The notes beneath the pieces were generated by a model. It did no database searches, had not been told where the DNA came from, and was given only the letters and a program-made list of their open reading frames with translations. Positions 1-8,193 of a stretch of 64,000 nucleotides of DNA are shown in pieces. This DNA is from Lentzea terrae (GTDB lineage: Bacteria > Actinomycetota > Actinomycetes > Mycobacteriales > Pseudonocardiaceae), in the NCBI RefSeq assembly GCF_003265345.1, contig NZ_QFWW01000013.1, forward strand, positions 187,321 through 251,320, read 5' to 3'. Each line of letters begins with the position of its first letter. Positions within the stretch are counted from its first letter, which is position 1. Made by a program: the position numbers and the translations under genes.

Positions 1-596
1 CGGTTGGCCGGTCCTTCGTCGGCGTGGGTCAGCTTCAGCGAGCCGTTGTAGTAGGTGCGCGTGGTGCCCCGGCCACCGGCCACCGCGGTGTGCTCGATGC
101 GGATGGTGAACCACTTGTTGTAGATGCCGGTCGCGATGACCTGGTTGCTGTCCTTGCGCAGCGTGCCGCCGTTGATGTTGGCGACGTTCAGCATGATGTC
201 GGTTGCGCGGGTGCCGGCCGGGCGGTTCTCACGCAGGATCTGGACGACGGTCGGGCCGCTGACACCGCTCGGGATGAAGATCTCGCCCTGCCAGGCCCGC
301 TGGCCGCTCGAGTACTCCTGGTGGAAGCGGAGCTCGGTGCGCGGATCCGTTGGGCTGCCAGGGGTGTGCGGTGCGTCGTAGTCGTAGACCCACATGGTGT
401 GCACGCCGCCTTCGAACTTGTAGCGGGCGCTCGTGGCGAGGTTGTGCGGCTTCTGGACGTCGTAGCTGTACGGCGCCGACACCCACTGTGCCGACGGCGG
501 CTGAGCGAGGGCCTGAGCCGCCGGCGCCACGATCAGGGGCGTGGCCAGTGCGAGCGCGAGGATGGAGCGGCGAGTGTGGAGAGCAGGGGTTTCCAC
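1..596 (-). CDS. Secreted polysaccharide-lyase-like beta-jelly-roll protein (3' end outside window)
   Basis: The gene starts at GTG 596 behind GGAGGG and runs off the left edge, leaving about 198 codons. Residues 1-30 are a signal peptide: basic TRR, a hydrophobic core, and cleavage near AQALA. The mature part carries DPRTELRFHQ, like the RTELR motif of PL7-type alginate lyases, followed by TVVQILRE at the place of the family's QIH strand. Long beta-prone segments fit a jelly-roll lyase fold (PL7 or PL20 type). The substrate cannot be told from this part. A DasR-like operator lies 24 nt upstream of the start, which points to control by aminosugar supply. The lyase call is moderate because the catalytic C-terminal half is missing. 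Confidence 0.6.
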   Translation of the reverse strand, partial: METPALHTRRSILALALATPLIVAPAAQALAQPPSAQWVSAPYSYDVQKPHNLATSARYKFEGGVHTMWVYDYDAPHTPGSPTDPRTELRFHQEYSSGQRAWQGEIFIPSGVSGPTVVQILRENRPAGTRATDIMLNVANINGGTLRKDSNQVIATGIYNKWFTIRIEHTAVAGGRGTTRTYYNGSLKLTHADEGPAN

Positions 597-619
597 GTTG
601 AATCCCTCCGACCTTCGAT

Positions 620-637
620 AAGTGGTCTGTACCACTT
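620..637. promoter_or_regulatory. DasR/GntR-type operator (dre-like palindrome)
   Basis: AAGTGGTCTGTACCACTT is an 18-bp inverted repeat whose arms match the DasR-responsive element core TGGTCT-n-ACCA; it agrees with the Streptomyces consensus ACTGGTCTAGACCACT at 13 of 16 positions. It sits 24 nt upstream of the GTG of the secreted lyase-like gene, where a repressor would block transcription. A related site lies at 15056-15071. Confidence 0.65.
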
Positions 638-707
638 TGGGGGCACGAAGGCGGAGGGATCAATAGCTGCTTCGAGTTCCGGAACTAGATTCAGATGCCT
701 GAACTTT

Positions 708-1271
708 TCACATGCCTGAACGGATTTCGTCGAAGGTCGGGAACTTCGTAGCGATGTCGCTGCCGGTGAAGTTGCCGATCCAGCCGTCGTCGTCGTGGAA
801 GAACCGGATCGACACGTAGTCGGGCGTGGTGCCCATGTCGAACCAGTGCGTGGTGTTCGCCGGGACGCTCAGCAGGTCGCCCGCCTCGCAGAACACCGCG
901 TACACCCGGTCGCCGATGTGCAGGTAGAAAACCCCTGCGCCACGGGCGAAGTAGCGGTCCTCGTCGTCGTCGTGCGTGTGCTCGGCGAGGAACTTGTTGC
1001 GGAACTCGACGGCCTTCGCGCGGTACTCGTCGGTGTCCGCGGGCGTCATCTCCATCGCGTCGACGTAGGTGTAGCCCTCCGTCTCGCTGACGCGGGCGAC
1101 GTCGGACTCGTAGATCCGCAGGGCGTTCTCTGCCGTGACACCGTCCACAACGGACCACCGGTGGAACCGCACGCCGTGCTCCTTGAGCGCGGTGGCGATC
1201 TCCTCGGGGTCGGTCGTGCGGACGAGGGTCTCCTCGGGGCCGGAGTCCGGCCACACCGTCAGCAGCGTCAT
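708..1271 (-). CDS. mtnD: Acireductone dioxygenase
   Basis: This 187-aa cupin matches the ARD family, which oxidises 1,2-dihydroxy-3-keto-5-methylthiopentene with O2 in the last chemical step before methionine is re-formed by transamination. The metal-binding set is visible: EHTHDDDEDRYF supplies two His and a Glu, and NTTHWFD the third His. The ATG at 1271 overlaps the stop of mtnB as ATGA, so the gene is translationally coupled and last in the methionine-salvage operon. Whether it uses Fe (salvage) or Ni (off-pathway) depends on the metal and cannot be read from sequence. Confidence 0.93.
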   Translation of the reverse strand: MTLLTVWPDSGPEETLVRTTDPEEIATALKEHGVRFHRWSVVDGVTAENALRIYESDVARVSETEGYTYVDAMEMTPADTDEYRAKAVEFRNKFLAEHTHDDDEDRYFARGAGVFYLHIGDRVYAVFCEAGDLLSVPANTTHWFDMGTTPDYVSIRFFHDDDGWIGNFTGSDIATKFPTFDEIRSGM

Positions 1272-1858
1272 GGGTTCCTCCCCGTAAATCGCGTCTCCAC
1301 CTTGAAGCGCAGCAACCACTCCAGGCATTCCAGCCGGTGCCTGGCCTGGATCAGGTCGTCGCCCCACACGTACACGCCGTGCCGCGCGACGAGCAGCGCC
1401 GGAACGCCGGGGTCGAAACCCTTCTCGAAGGCGTCGCCGAGCTCGACCATGTCCTGCGAGTTCGGCACGACCGGGACGACGACTTCCTCGTGGGCCTGAC
1501 GCCCGAAGCCCTTGAGCATTTCGAGGTCCTGCAGGACGACGCCGTCCGGCCAGTGCTCGGCGGCGACGACCGTGGCCAGCGCGTGGACGTGCACGACCGC
1601 GCCCGCACCCGCGACGCGCGCGATCCTGGCGTGCAGACCGGCTTCCGCGGACGGGATCTTGTCGCTGTCGACCGCGTTGCCGTCGGCGTCGATCACCACG
1701 CTGTCCGCTGCGGTGATCTCACCCTTGTCGACGCCGCTGACCGTCACGGCGAGCCGGAGCGGATCCCGTTGCAGGACAACGGAGAGGTTGCCGCTCGTGC
1801 CGCGCATCCAGCCCATCTGCGCGAAGCGGACGCACTCGCGGGCGAGCTCTGCCGTCAC
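1268..1858 (-). CDS. mtnB: Methylthioribulose-1-phosphate dehydratase
   Basis: This is a class II aldolase/adducin-family protein of about 196 aa. It dehydrates methylthioribulose-1-phosphate to 2,3-diketo-5-methylthiopentyl-1-phosphate. Zinc ligands are visible as HVHA in the middle and a later His in LVARHGVYVWG; the class II aldolase entry GTSGNLS is near the N terminus. I chose GTG 1858 because it overlaps the mtnC stop as GTGA; an in-frame GTG at 1870 would add four residues. The gene lies between mtnC and mtnD. Confidence 0.92.
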   Translation of the reverse strand: MTAELARECVRFAQMGWMRGTSGNLSVVLQRDPLRLAVTVSGVDKGEITAADSVVIDADGNAVDSDKIPSAEAGLHARIARVAGAGAVVHVHALATVVAAEHWPDGVVLQDLEMLKGFGRQAHEEVVVPVVPNSQDMVELGDAFEKGFDPGVPALLVARHGVYVWGDDLIQARHRLECLEWLLRFKVETRFTGRNP

Positions 1859-2511
1859 GACAGTTCCCACACGGTCGGGTGCGGCGTGAAGTCGGCGTTG
1901 CCGTACGGCTCACCGGCACGCGCGACGCCGACCGTCTTCCAGCCCGCCTCCAGCGCCGCGTGCAGTTCGGCGGGAACGTCGCTGTAGAACGTGATGTCGT
2001 CGGACTGCAGGACTTCCGCGATCTTGTGGTACGACGCGGCCTCGCGCTTCGGGCCCGCGTTGACCGTGTCGAAGTGGTGCTCCAGCAACGGCGTCAGGTC
2101 GCCGTCGGTGGTGTGCTTGAAGAACGCGATCTGGCCCGCGACCGAGCCGCTGGAGAAGATCGCGAGCTTCACGCCGTCGTCGTGCCACTTGCGCAGCGCG
2201 GGGACGACGTCCGGGAAGAACTCCGCGACCAGGTCGCCCTGCGCGTAACCCTGCTGCCAGATGAGGCCCTGCAACGTCTTGAGCGGCGTGACCTTCTGGT
2301 CGGCGTCCATCCAGTCGTGCAGCGCCTTGACGACGTCGTCGTGGCCGGAGAGTTCCTTGATCTGCTTGACCGCGTCGGCGACCACGGGGTCGTCACCGTG
2401 CTGCTCGATCCAGGGACCGAGCCTCGGCCTGGCGTAGTCGTACAGGACGACCAGCACCTGGTCCGTCGCGCTCAGCGTGCCCTCGATGTCGAGCACGACC
2501 CACTTGCTCAC
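1855..2511 (-). CDS. mtnC: Acireductone synthase (enolase-phosphatase E1)
   Basis: This 218-aa HAD phosphatase has motif I as VVLDIEGTLS near the N terminus, motif II as IFSSGS, and a conserved FYSD motif near the C terminus. The family enolises and dephosphorylates the MtnB product to give acireductone, combining the MtnW and MtnX activities of bacilli in one protein. The GTG at 2511 overlaps the mtnA stop as GTGA. Length is normal for the family. Confidence 0.93.
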   Translation of the reverse strand: MSKWVVLDIEGTLSATDQVLVVLYDYARPRLGPWIEQHGDDPVVADAVKQIKELSGHDDVVKALHDWMDADQKVTPLKTLQGLIWQQGYAQGDLVAEFFPDVVPALRKWHDDGVKLAIFSSGSVAGQIAFFKHTTDGDLTPLLEHHFDTVNAGPKREAASYHKIAEVLQSDDITFYSDVPAELHAALEAGWKTVGVARAGEPYGNADFTPHPTVWELS

Positions 2512-3509
2512 CGCTGTTCTCCCTCGTAGTACTTGTCCAGCTCCCCGGCGCCGTACACCCCTTTGTCCGTCACCACGTCCGTGACGAACCGCGGCGGCGT
2601 CACGTCGAACGCCGGGTACAGCCCCTTCACCCGCGGCGTCGCACTCGGTGTGCCTCTGACGTGCAACACCTCGGCGCCGTCGCGGTGCTCGATCGGCACG
2701 TCCTGTGCCGTTGGCGCCTGCCGGTCCGGTGCCTGCACCAGGGCGTGAAACGGTACGCCGAACGCGTGCGCCGCCACGGCCAACCCCAGTGTGCCGACCT
2801 TGTTGACGACATGCCCGTCCATGGTGACCCGATCGGCCGCCGTCACCAACGCGTCCACCTCGCCGCTTTGCAGGACGGCCGCGCCCATGCCGTCCGTGAT
2901 GAGCGTGGTGTCGACGCCCATCTCGATCAACGTCTCGGCGGTGAGCCGTGCTCCCTGCAGGTAGGGGCGGGTCTCGGTGCAGAAGAACCGGAGCTGCTTG
3001 CCCTGCTGCTGGGCGGCTCTGACCGTTTCGGTGAGGTACAGGTCGGCCCAGCAGTGGGTCAGCACGGTGGCCTGCTCGGGCAGCAGGTTGGCCGTGTGCT
3101 CGCCCAACGCCTGGCTCCTCGCGCGGTATCTCCGGTCGCCTTCTTCAGCGCCTTCGAGTGCGTGCGTGATGTCCTGGGCGGCGTCGACGCGGTCCAGGAC
3201 GATCTTGGTGGCCTTGCGCAGGGCGTTGTTGGTGCGCCGCGTGTTCTCCAGTTCTGCGGCCGTTTTCGCGAGTTCCGCGCGGGCCTGGTCGAACGGGAGG
3301 TGTTCGAGCGTGCGGGCCTTGAGCACCATGCCGTACAGCACCGCGAAGTACGGCCCGGAGGACTGGGTGACCATGTCCTCGATGGCCCGCGCGACGTCCT
3401 CGACCGTCCGGCAGAGCACCCAGTTGCGTTCGAACGGGAACTCGCGGCGGTCGAGGATCAGCACGCCGTCGTCGGTGAGCCGGACCGAGTCGGCGAGTAC
3501 CGGCTGCAT
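2508..3509 (-). CDS. mtnA: S-methyl-5-thioribose-1-phosphate isomerase-like protein
   Basis: This is an eIF2B-like isomerase of 333 aa, expected to convert methylthioribose-1-phosphate to the ribulose form. ETRPYLQGARL, TDGMGA and AADRVTMDG-NKVGT are family hallmarks, the last containing the catalytic Asp. The Cys loop reads THCWADLYL instead of the usual THCNxGALAT, so the active-site loop is divergent. The ATG at 3509 shares its A with the TGA of the upstream oxidoreductase (TGATG). Gene order supports a salvage role, but the altered loop leaves room for a related substrate. Confidence 0.85.
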   Translation of the reverse strand: MQPVLADSVRLTDDGVLILDRREFPFERNWVLCRTVEDVARAIEDMVTQSSGPYFAVLYGMVLKARTLEHLPFDQARAELAKTAAELENTRRTNNALRKATKIVLDRVDAAQDITHALEGAEEGDRRYRARSQALGEHTANLLPEQATVLTHCWADLYLTETVRAAQQQGKQLRFFCTETRPYLQGARLTAETLIEMGVDTTLITDGMGAAVLQSGEVDALVTAADRVTMDGHVVNKVGTLGLAVAAHAFGVPFHALVQAPDRQAPTAQDVPIEHRDGAEVLHVRGTPSATPRVKGLYPAFDVTPPRFVTDVVTDKGVYGAGELDKYYEGEQR

Positions 3510-4609
3510 CAGCTGTACCCGGTGTAGGCGGGACGGGCACCGGTGAGGAAGTGCTCGCCGACCTCGCGGGCCTTGTAGACCACCGGGTCGTGCAACGTGA
3601 GCGTGCGGGCGTTGCGCCAGAACCGGTCCACGCCGTACTTGGCCGCCGTGCCACGCGCGCCGACCTGCTCGAAGATCCGGCTGGTGACCTCGTTGACGAG
3701 CTTGGTGCTGACGACCTTGGCCTCGGAGATGGTGACGGCGACCTCTCCTCGCTTCTGCGGCGTCAGGTGGCGGCCGAGCTCGCTCGCCTCGTGGAGCTGT
3801 TTCGCCGCCTCGTCCGCGAGCAGTCCGGCGGCCCTGGTCTGGGACACCATCTCGCCGTAGGCCGCGACGATGTACGGGTCCTCGGTGGCCTGCTCGACAC
3901 CGCTGACGAACCACGGGCGGGTCTTGGTGCGGGTGTAGTCGGCCGCTTCGGCGAGCGCACCTTCCGCGATGGCGACGTAGAGCTGGGCGAGGACGAGCTG
4001 GAAGCCGATCGCGGCGAGACTGATGCGCGGGTCCTCGTTGGCCGGCTGCACTCCGAGAATTTCGGTGACTTCGACGTTCTCGAAGCTGACACCGCCGGAA
4101 GCGGTCAGCCGCTGGCCGATGTTGTCCCAGTCGTCCAGGTAGGTGATTCCCGGCGCCTTGCCGTCGAGCAGGAACGTGAGCTTCTCGCCGTTGTCCGTGC
4201 GGGTCGCGCTGACCACGATGCGGTCGGCCTGCGAGGCGCCGGTGGCGAACGTCTTGCGGCCGTTGAGGAGGAAACCGTTTGCTTGCGGCGTGAGTTCGAG
4301 GGCCGCGTCGAGCGGGTTGCTGACGCCTGCCCAGAACTGGTCGGGCTGGACGCTGAACGGGGCGTCGAACAGCCCGCTGCGCCAGATCTGCAGGTAGTGG
4401 TACCCGAGGAGGTGCCCGACGTTGGCGTCGGCGGCCCCGATGATCCTGGTGACCTTCTGCTGGACAGCCCAGTCCTGCACGTTCAGCAGGCCGCTCTGCC
4501 GGAGCAGTTCCACCTCTTTGGTGGGTGGCTGGTTGGCCCGGTCCCTGTCCGCCGCGTCGGACCTGAGCGTCGCCGCAACCTCGTGCGCGACGTCCAGCCA
4601 GTTCGTCAT
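3509..4609 (-). CDS. Acyl-CoA-dehydrogenase-like flavin oxidoreductase (DszC/SfnB type)
   Basis: This 366-aa protein has the acyl-CoA dehydrogenase fold; its motifs (GRKTFATGAS, a central helical domain, a C-terminal FEQVGARGTAAKYG) resemble DszC/SfnB flavin monooxygenases and sulfur-acquisition enzymes more than fatty-acid dehydrogenases. The start is ATG 4609 behind AGAGGAGCAGGG. It heads the mtnA-C-B-D operon and its stop overlaps mtnA. That suggests it acts on a sulfur compound feeding or leaving methionine salvage; this is inference, and no substrate can be assigned. Confidence 0.75.
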   Translation of the reverse strand: MTNWLDVAHEVAATLRSDAADRDRANQPPTKEVELLRQSGLLNVQDWAVQQKVTRIIGAADANVGHLLGYHYLQIWRSGLFDAPFSVQPDQFWAGVSNPLDAALELTPQANGFLLNGRKTFATGASQADRIVVSATRTDNGEKLTFLLDGKAPGITYLDDWDNIGQRLTASGGVSFENVEVTEILGVQPANEDPRISLAAIGFQLVLAQLYVAIAEGALAEAADYTRTKTRPWFVSGVEQATEDPYIVAAYGEMVSQTRAAGLLADEAAKQLHEASELGRHLTPQKRGEVAVTISEAKVVSTKLVNEVTSRIFEQVGARGTAAKYGVDRFWRNARTLTLHDPVVYKAREVGEHFLTGARPAYTGYS

Positions 4610-4748
4610 CCCTGCTCCTCTCGGTGGTACCCGGTCCAACTTACTTCTTCACACCTCCGGGCTAATCACGATGTGAGAGAGACCGTCCGCTGGCAGACTT
4701 TCCGCGCACCCCGCTCGACGGGGACATGAACGCTAGGGAGCAATTGGT

Positions 4749-4952
4749 ATGGCGCAGGGCACCGTTAAGTGGTTCAACGGCGAGAAGGGCTTCGGATTCA
4801 TCGCGCAGGACGGCGGTGGTCCGGACGTGTTCGTGCACTACTCGCAGATCGAGGGCAACGGCTTCAAGTCGCTGGAGGAGAAGCAGCGCGTGGAGTTCGA
4901 GATCGGCCAGGGTCAGAAGGGACCACAGGCGCAGGCTGTCCGCGCCCTCTGA
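4749..4952 (+). CDS. Cold-shock protein (CspA family)
   Basis: A 67-aa single cold-shock domain with RNP1 as [10 protein letters not shown] and RNP2 as VFVHYSQI, opening [14 protein letters not shown]. It binds single-stranded RNA and DNA and acts as an RNA chaperone. GGGAG lies 9 nt before the ATG. It is a monocistronic gene, divergent from the methionine-salvage operon and followed at once by a strong intrinsic terminator. Confidence 0.97.
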   Translation: MAQGTVKWFNGEKGFGFIAQDGGGPDVFVHYSQIEGNGFKSLEEKQRVEFEIGQGQKGPQAQAVRAL

Positions 4953-4966
4953 GTTGTTTCTTCCAG

Positions 4967-5000
4967 GCCCGCTCGGCTTGTCGCCGGGCGGGCTTCTTTT
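4967..5000 (+). terminator. Intrinsic terminator after the cold-shock gene
   Basis: GCCCGCTCGGC (4967-4977) pairs with GCCGGGCGGGC (4983-4993) through 11 bp, one of them a G-U pair, around a 5-nt loop, and is followed by TTCTTTT. It lies 14 nt after the csp stop codon. Confidence 0.85.
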
Positions 5001-5120
5001 GTGTCCGGACGGATCTGGTGGCGGTCACTGAGCTGGACTTCCAGGATTGTCAGACCTGTCTGTCATCGTGTCATCACGGAGAGTTCCATTGGGGACCGAT
5101 GATGATCGAAGGGAGCCGCG

Positions 5121-5603
5121 GTGATGGCTCGGACAGATCCGCAGTGCAGTCGACTCCGCAAGAACGGCCGCCGCTGTGAGGCCCGCTCCGCCGACTGGGG
5201 CGTGCCCGATCCCGCCGACCCGGCGCCGAACCCCGTGGCGTGCTGGACCCACCTGACGCCGCACGAACGCGAGATCGCCCTGACCAACAGGGCACGACGC
5301 GGCCCCGCCACCGAGCCGTCGCGACTGTGGCGACCACGCCGTCACAGTGCCGAGGTGCCCTCGCACGGGCTGCGGAAGTCGCTCAACAAGGCGGCCTACG
5401 TCCTGGCGATGGAAACGGGGCGCTTCCCTGGTGCCGTCAACCGGGAGCTCAACGACCTGATGGGCGTCGACCGTCGGCGTGAAGCAACCAGGGATCAGCT
5501 GCGCGAGGCCCTTGAGCACGCCGGCGACCGCCTGCGAGCCCTCCGGAGACGTCAAGGCCACGAGGAGGCGGATTTCGCGTCGGGCGGCGATCCGCCGTTC
5601 TGA
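5121..5603 (+). CDS. Hypothetical protein with Cys/His cluster
   Basis: A 160-aa protein whose first 45 residues hold C9, C19, C41 and H44 in a CSRLRKNGRRC...ACWTHL arrangement. Similar short Cys/His headers occur in many uncharacterised actinobacterial proteins and could bind zinc. The rest is Arg-rich and helical with no recognised domain. GGGAG precedes two possible starts, GTG 5121 and ATG 5124. I do not recognise a function. Confidence 0.7.
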   Translation: MMARTDPQCSRLRKNGRRCEARSADWGVPDPADPAPNPVACWTHLTPHEREIALTNRARRGPATEPSRLWRPRRHSAEVPSHGLRKSLNKAAYVLAMETGRFPGAVNRELNDLMGVDRRREATRDQLREALEHAGDRLRALRRRQGHEEADFASGGDPPF

Positions 5604-5683
5604 ACTTCTGAACGAAGCCGGCGCCGCGGTCCGTCGACCGCGACGCCTGGGCTTCTCGCCGCGGGAATCGACGAGTGAGTTCG

Positions 5684-5769
5684 TGGCAACCGAGGGAGTC
5701 GAACCCTGCGCGGCTTGTGAAGGCGGCGCTCAGAACCGGCCCGAACCCTTCGGCTGGGCGACGGCTGCC
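5684..5769 (-). other. Degenerate tRNA-like sequence
   Basis: Read on the minus strand, the sequence has a 7-bp acceptor stem (GGCAGCC with GGTTGCC, one G-U), a discriminator A, and a T arm AGGG-TTCGACT-CCCT whose loop fits the TTCGANN rule. A GCCC/GGGC D stem with AG and GG in its loop can be drawn. The anticodon stem does not form, although TTCACAA resembles a Val(CAC) anticodon loop, and the length of 86 nt is too long for class I. I read it as a decayed tRNA or a tRNA-derived attachment-site remnant, not a functional tRNA. Confidence 0.35.
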
Positions 5770-5827
5770 GTTGGAGTTGTACTACTAGCTAGGAGGCCAT
5801 GACGCTGCGTGGGATACCCACAGTGTT

Positions 5828-5853
5828 AAACGTCCAAACGCTCGAGGACGTTT
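5828..5853. repeat. Inverted repeat upstream of the PI-PLC gene
   Basis: AAACGTCC and GGACGTTT are perfect 8-bp arms around a 10-nt spacer, 19 nt before the GTG of the phospholipase-like gene. It could be a regulator site or a leader hairpin. It has no T-tract, so a terminator is unlikely. The remainder of 5604-5871 holds only the tRNA-like sequence. Confidence 0.5.
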
Positions 5854-5871
5854 CATGTTTCACTCGGGTGG

Positions 5872-7083
5872 GTGACTCTGGTCACCGTGCGATACCTCCC
5901 TGCCGTCGCAGCCCTGCTGCTACTTCCCCTGGTGCCGACCACCGCCAACGCGGCTCCGTCGGGCACGTACTACATCACCAGTGTCAGCACCGGACTCAAC
6001 GTCGCCCAGAGCGGCACTGGACTCGCCCTGCACCGCCCCAAGGGCAACGAGGACCACCAGCAATGGCGACTGAGCGACGGGAGGTTCGAGAACACCGACT
6101 CGCCTGGCCAGTGCATCACCCGTCAGCTCACCATGGGTTCGTGTTCACAGGGGGATACGGTTCACGAGCCGAAACAGTTCGGTGATCAATGGGAGTTCTT
6201 CAGCCTCAACGGCCAGTCGCGCTGGTACCTGACCCCTGTCGTCAGCCAGACCGAGCCCATGCCGGCGGATCCGCGGCTCGACCAGATGACGTTCCTGACC
6301 GCCCACAACGCGTACGCGAACGGGGTGGACGGCGGGTTCGCGCCGCCGTTCATCAATCTCGCCAAGAACCAGACGCGCGGCATCGTGCAGCAGCTGAACG
6401 ACGGCGTGCGGGGTTTCATGCTGGACATCCACCAGACGCCGGACGGCGCGATCCTGTGCCACAACAGCTGCACGCTGGTGAGCCGGCCGGTGGCGCTCAA
6501 CGTCGACATCCAGCGGATCGTGGACTTTCTCCGAAACAATCGGAGCGAGATCATCACGGTCTTCCTGGAGGACTACGTGTCGGCGGACGTCCTGCGCGCC
6601 GAGCTCCGCAAGGTCCAGGGCCTCGCCGACGTTCTCCACCGCGCGGAAGGCGTCCAGCAGAACGGGTGGCCCACGCGCAGTCAAATGCAGGCCGCCAACA
6701 AGCGGCTGATCATCTTCACCGACCACGGCAAGGACGGCCGGGAGGACTCCGGCGTGCTGTACCAGAAGGACTGGACCGTCGAGAACTACTGGTCGATGGG
6801 AGGAGGCCTCGGCAGCTCCGACTGGTCCTGCTACAGCCGATGGGATGAAAAACCACTCACCGCGACCGGCAGCTTCCAGCCGTTGTTCGTCATGAACCAC
6901 TTCCGCGACGTTCCGTTCACCGGCACGGCGACGACGGACAACAGCAAGCTCGGGAACCGGGCGCAGCAGTTCTGCCAGCCCGCTGCCAGGAAGAAACCGA
7001 ACTACCTGTCAGTCGATCTCTATCACCTGGGCAACGCCAGCAGCGCAGTGCAGCAGCTCAACTCGTACGTATATCGCCCGTAG
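5872..7083 (+). CDS. Secreted PI-specific phospholipase C-like protein
   Basis: This 403-aa protein starts with a signal peptide ending near TTANA. Residues 30-110 look like a short ricin-type lectin region (DHQQWRLSDG with paired Cys). A PI-PLC X domain follows: the catalytic His pair lies in TFLTAHNAY and ILCHNSC, with GVRGFMLDIHQ between them. Bacterial PI-PLCs cleave phosphatidylinositol by acid-base catalysis through these two His. GTG 5872 is used; an in-frame GTG at 5887 is also possible. The gene stands alone. Enzyme class is fairly sure, substrate is not. Confidence 0.82.
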   Translation: MTLVTVRYLPAVAALLLLPLVPTTANAAPSGTYYITSVSTGLNVAQSGTGLALHRPKGNEDHQQWRLSDGRFENTDSPGQCITRQLTMGSCSQGDTVHEPKQFGDQWEFFSLNGQSRWYLTPVVSQTEPMPADPRLDQMTFLTAHNAYANGVDGGFAPPFINLAKNQTRGIVQQLNDGVRGFMLDIHQTPDGAILCHNSCTLVSRPVALNVDIQRIVDFLRNNRSEIITVFLEDYVSADVLRAELRKVQGLADVLHRAEGVQQNGWPTRSQMQAANKRLIIFTDHGKDGREDSGVLYQKDWTVENYWSMGGGLGSSDWSCYSRWDEKPLTATGSFQPLFVMNHFRDVPFTGTATTDNSKLGNRAQQFCQPAARKKPNYLSVDLYHLGNASSAVQQLNSYVYRP

Positions 7084-7113
7084 TCCAAATCGTGGGAGTT
7101 GTACGCTCCGCGC

Positions 7114-8193
7114 ATGGCCTCGATCCTGTTCACGCGCGGTGCGCCCTCTCTCGACATCATTGACCAGGAGGGCCTGCGCGACGCGGCGCAACAGGCCTTC
7201 ACGAACGACCCCGGCGGCACGTTCGCGTACGGCACGAGCGTTGGCTACGTGCCGTTGCGCGCGTGGATCGCGGAGCAGCACGGTGTCGAGCCGGAGCAGG
7301 TGCTCGTCACCAACGGCTCGATGCAGGCCGACGCGTTCCTGTTCGAGCTGCTCGTCAAGCCGGGCGACGACGTGGTGGTCGAGGCGCCGACGTACGACCG
7401 CACGCTGCTGAACCTGCGCCAGCGCGGCGCCAAGATCCACGCCGTCGAGCTGGAGACCGACGGCATCAACGTCGACGCGCTGGAGAAGCTGCTCGAGAGC
7501 GGTGTGCGGCCGTCGCTCGCGCACATCATCCCCAACTTCCACAACCCGGCCGGCTACACGCTGTCCGAGGCCAAGCGCGCGCGGCTGCTCGACCTCGCGG
7601 CCAAGTACGACTTCGTGCTGTTCGAGGACGACCCGTACATCAAGGTCCGCTTCGACGGCGAGCCGCTGCCGACGATGCTGTCGCAGGACACCAACGACAA
7701 GGTCGTCTACGCGTCGTCGTTCTCGAAGACCATGGCGCCCGGCATCCGCTGCGGCTACCTGGTGGGCCCGAAGGCGATCATCAAGAAGATCCAGGACATC
7801 GCCACCACCACGTACATCTCGCCGAACATGGTGGCGCAGTCGATCGTGAACTCGTACTGCCGCTCCGGCCGGCTCGACGAGTCGGTCGTCAACGTCCGCA
7901 CCGCGCTGCGCGCCCGTCGCGACGCGCTCGTCGCGGCGCTGCAGCGCGAGCTGCCCGAGGCGGTCTTCACCGCGCCGCAGGGCGGTTACTTCATGTGGGT
8001 CGAGCTGCCGGGCGTGTCGATCGAGAAGCTCTTCGGCGTCGCCAAGGAGCACGAGGTCGAGTTCGTGAAGGGCTCGGACTTCCTGCTGGAGGGCGGCGAC
8101 AACGCCATGCGCCTCGCGTTCTCGGGCGTCACGCCGGAGCAGATCGACGAGGGCATCACGCGTCTCGCCGCGGCGGTCCGCTCACTTTCCTGA
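7114..8193 (+). CDS. PLP-dependent aminotransferase (class I/II, LysN/MocR-like fold)
   Basis: This 359-aa fold-type I aminotransferase has no DNA-binding domain. The PLP lysine is in SSFSKTMAPGIRCGY, with NFHNPAGYTLS and FEDDPYIK for cofactor binding. The family includes 2-aminoadipate and valine-type transaminases. I use ATG 7114; a TTG at 7099 is in frame but directly abuts a GGGAG. The 3' end overlaps the convergent glycosyltransferase gene by 38 nt. Substrate unknown. Confidence 0.85.
   Translation: MASILFTRGAPSLDIIDQEGLRDAAQQAFTNDPGGTFAYGTSVGYVPLRAWIAEQHGVEPEQVLVTNGSMQADAFLFELLVKPGDDVVVEAPTYDRTLLNLRQRGAKIHAVELETDGINVDALEKLLESGVRPSLAHIIPNFHNPAGYTLSEAKRARLLDLAAKYDFVLFEDDPYIKVRFDGEPLPTMLSQDTNDKVVYASSFSKTMAPGIRCGYLVGPKAIIKKIQDIATTTYISPNMVAQSIVNSYCRSGRLDESVVNVRTALRARRDALVAALQRELPEAVFTAPQGGYFMWVELPGVSIEKLFGVAKEHEVEFVKGSDFLLEGGDNAMRLAFSGVTPEQIDEGITRLAAAVRSLS

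Noticed and set aside
4610..4748. SAM or other riboswitch before the methionine-salvage operon
   Set aside because: I could not find a conserved SAM-riboswitch core or a transcription-attenuating stem in this leader.
5684..5769. Functional tRNA gene
   Set aside because: No stable anticodon stem can be drawn and the D region is too long.
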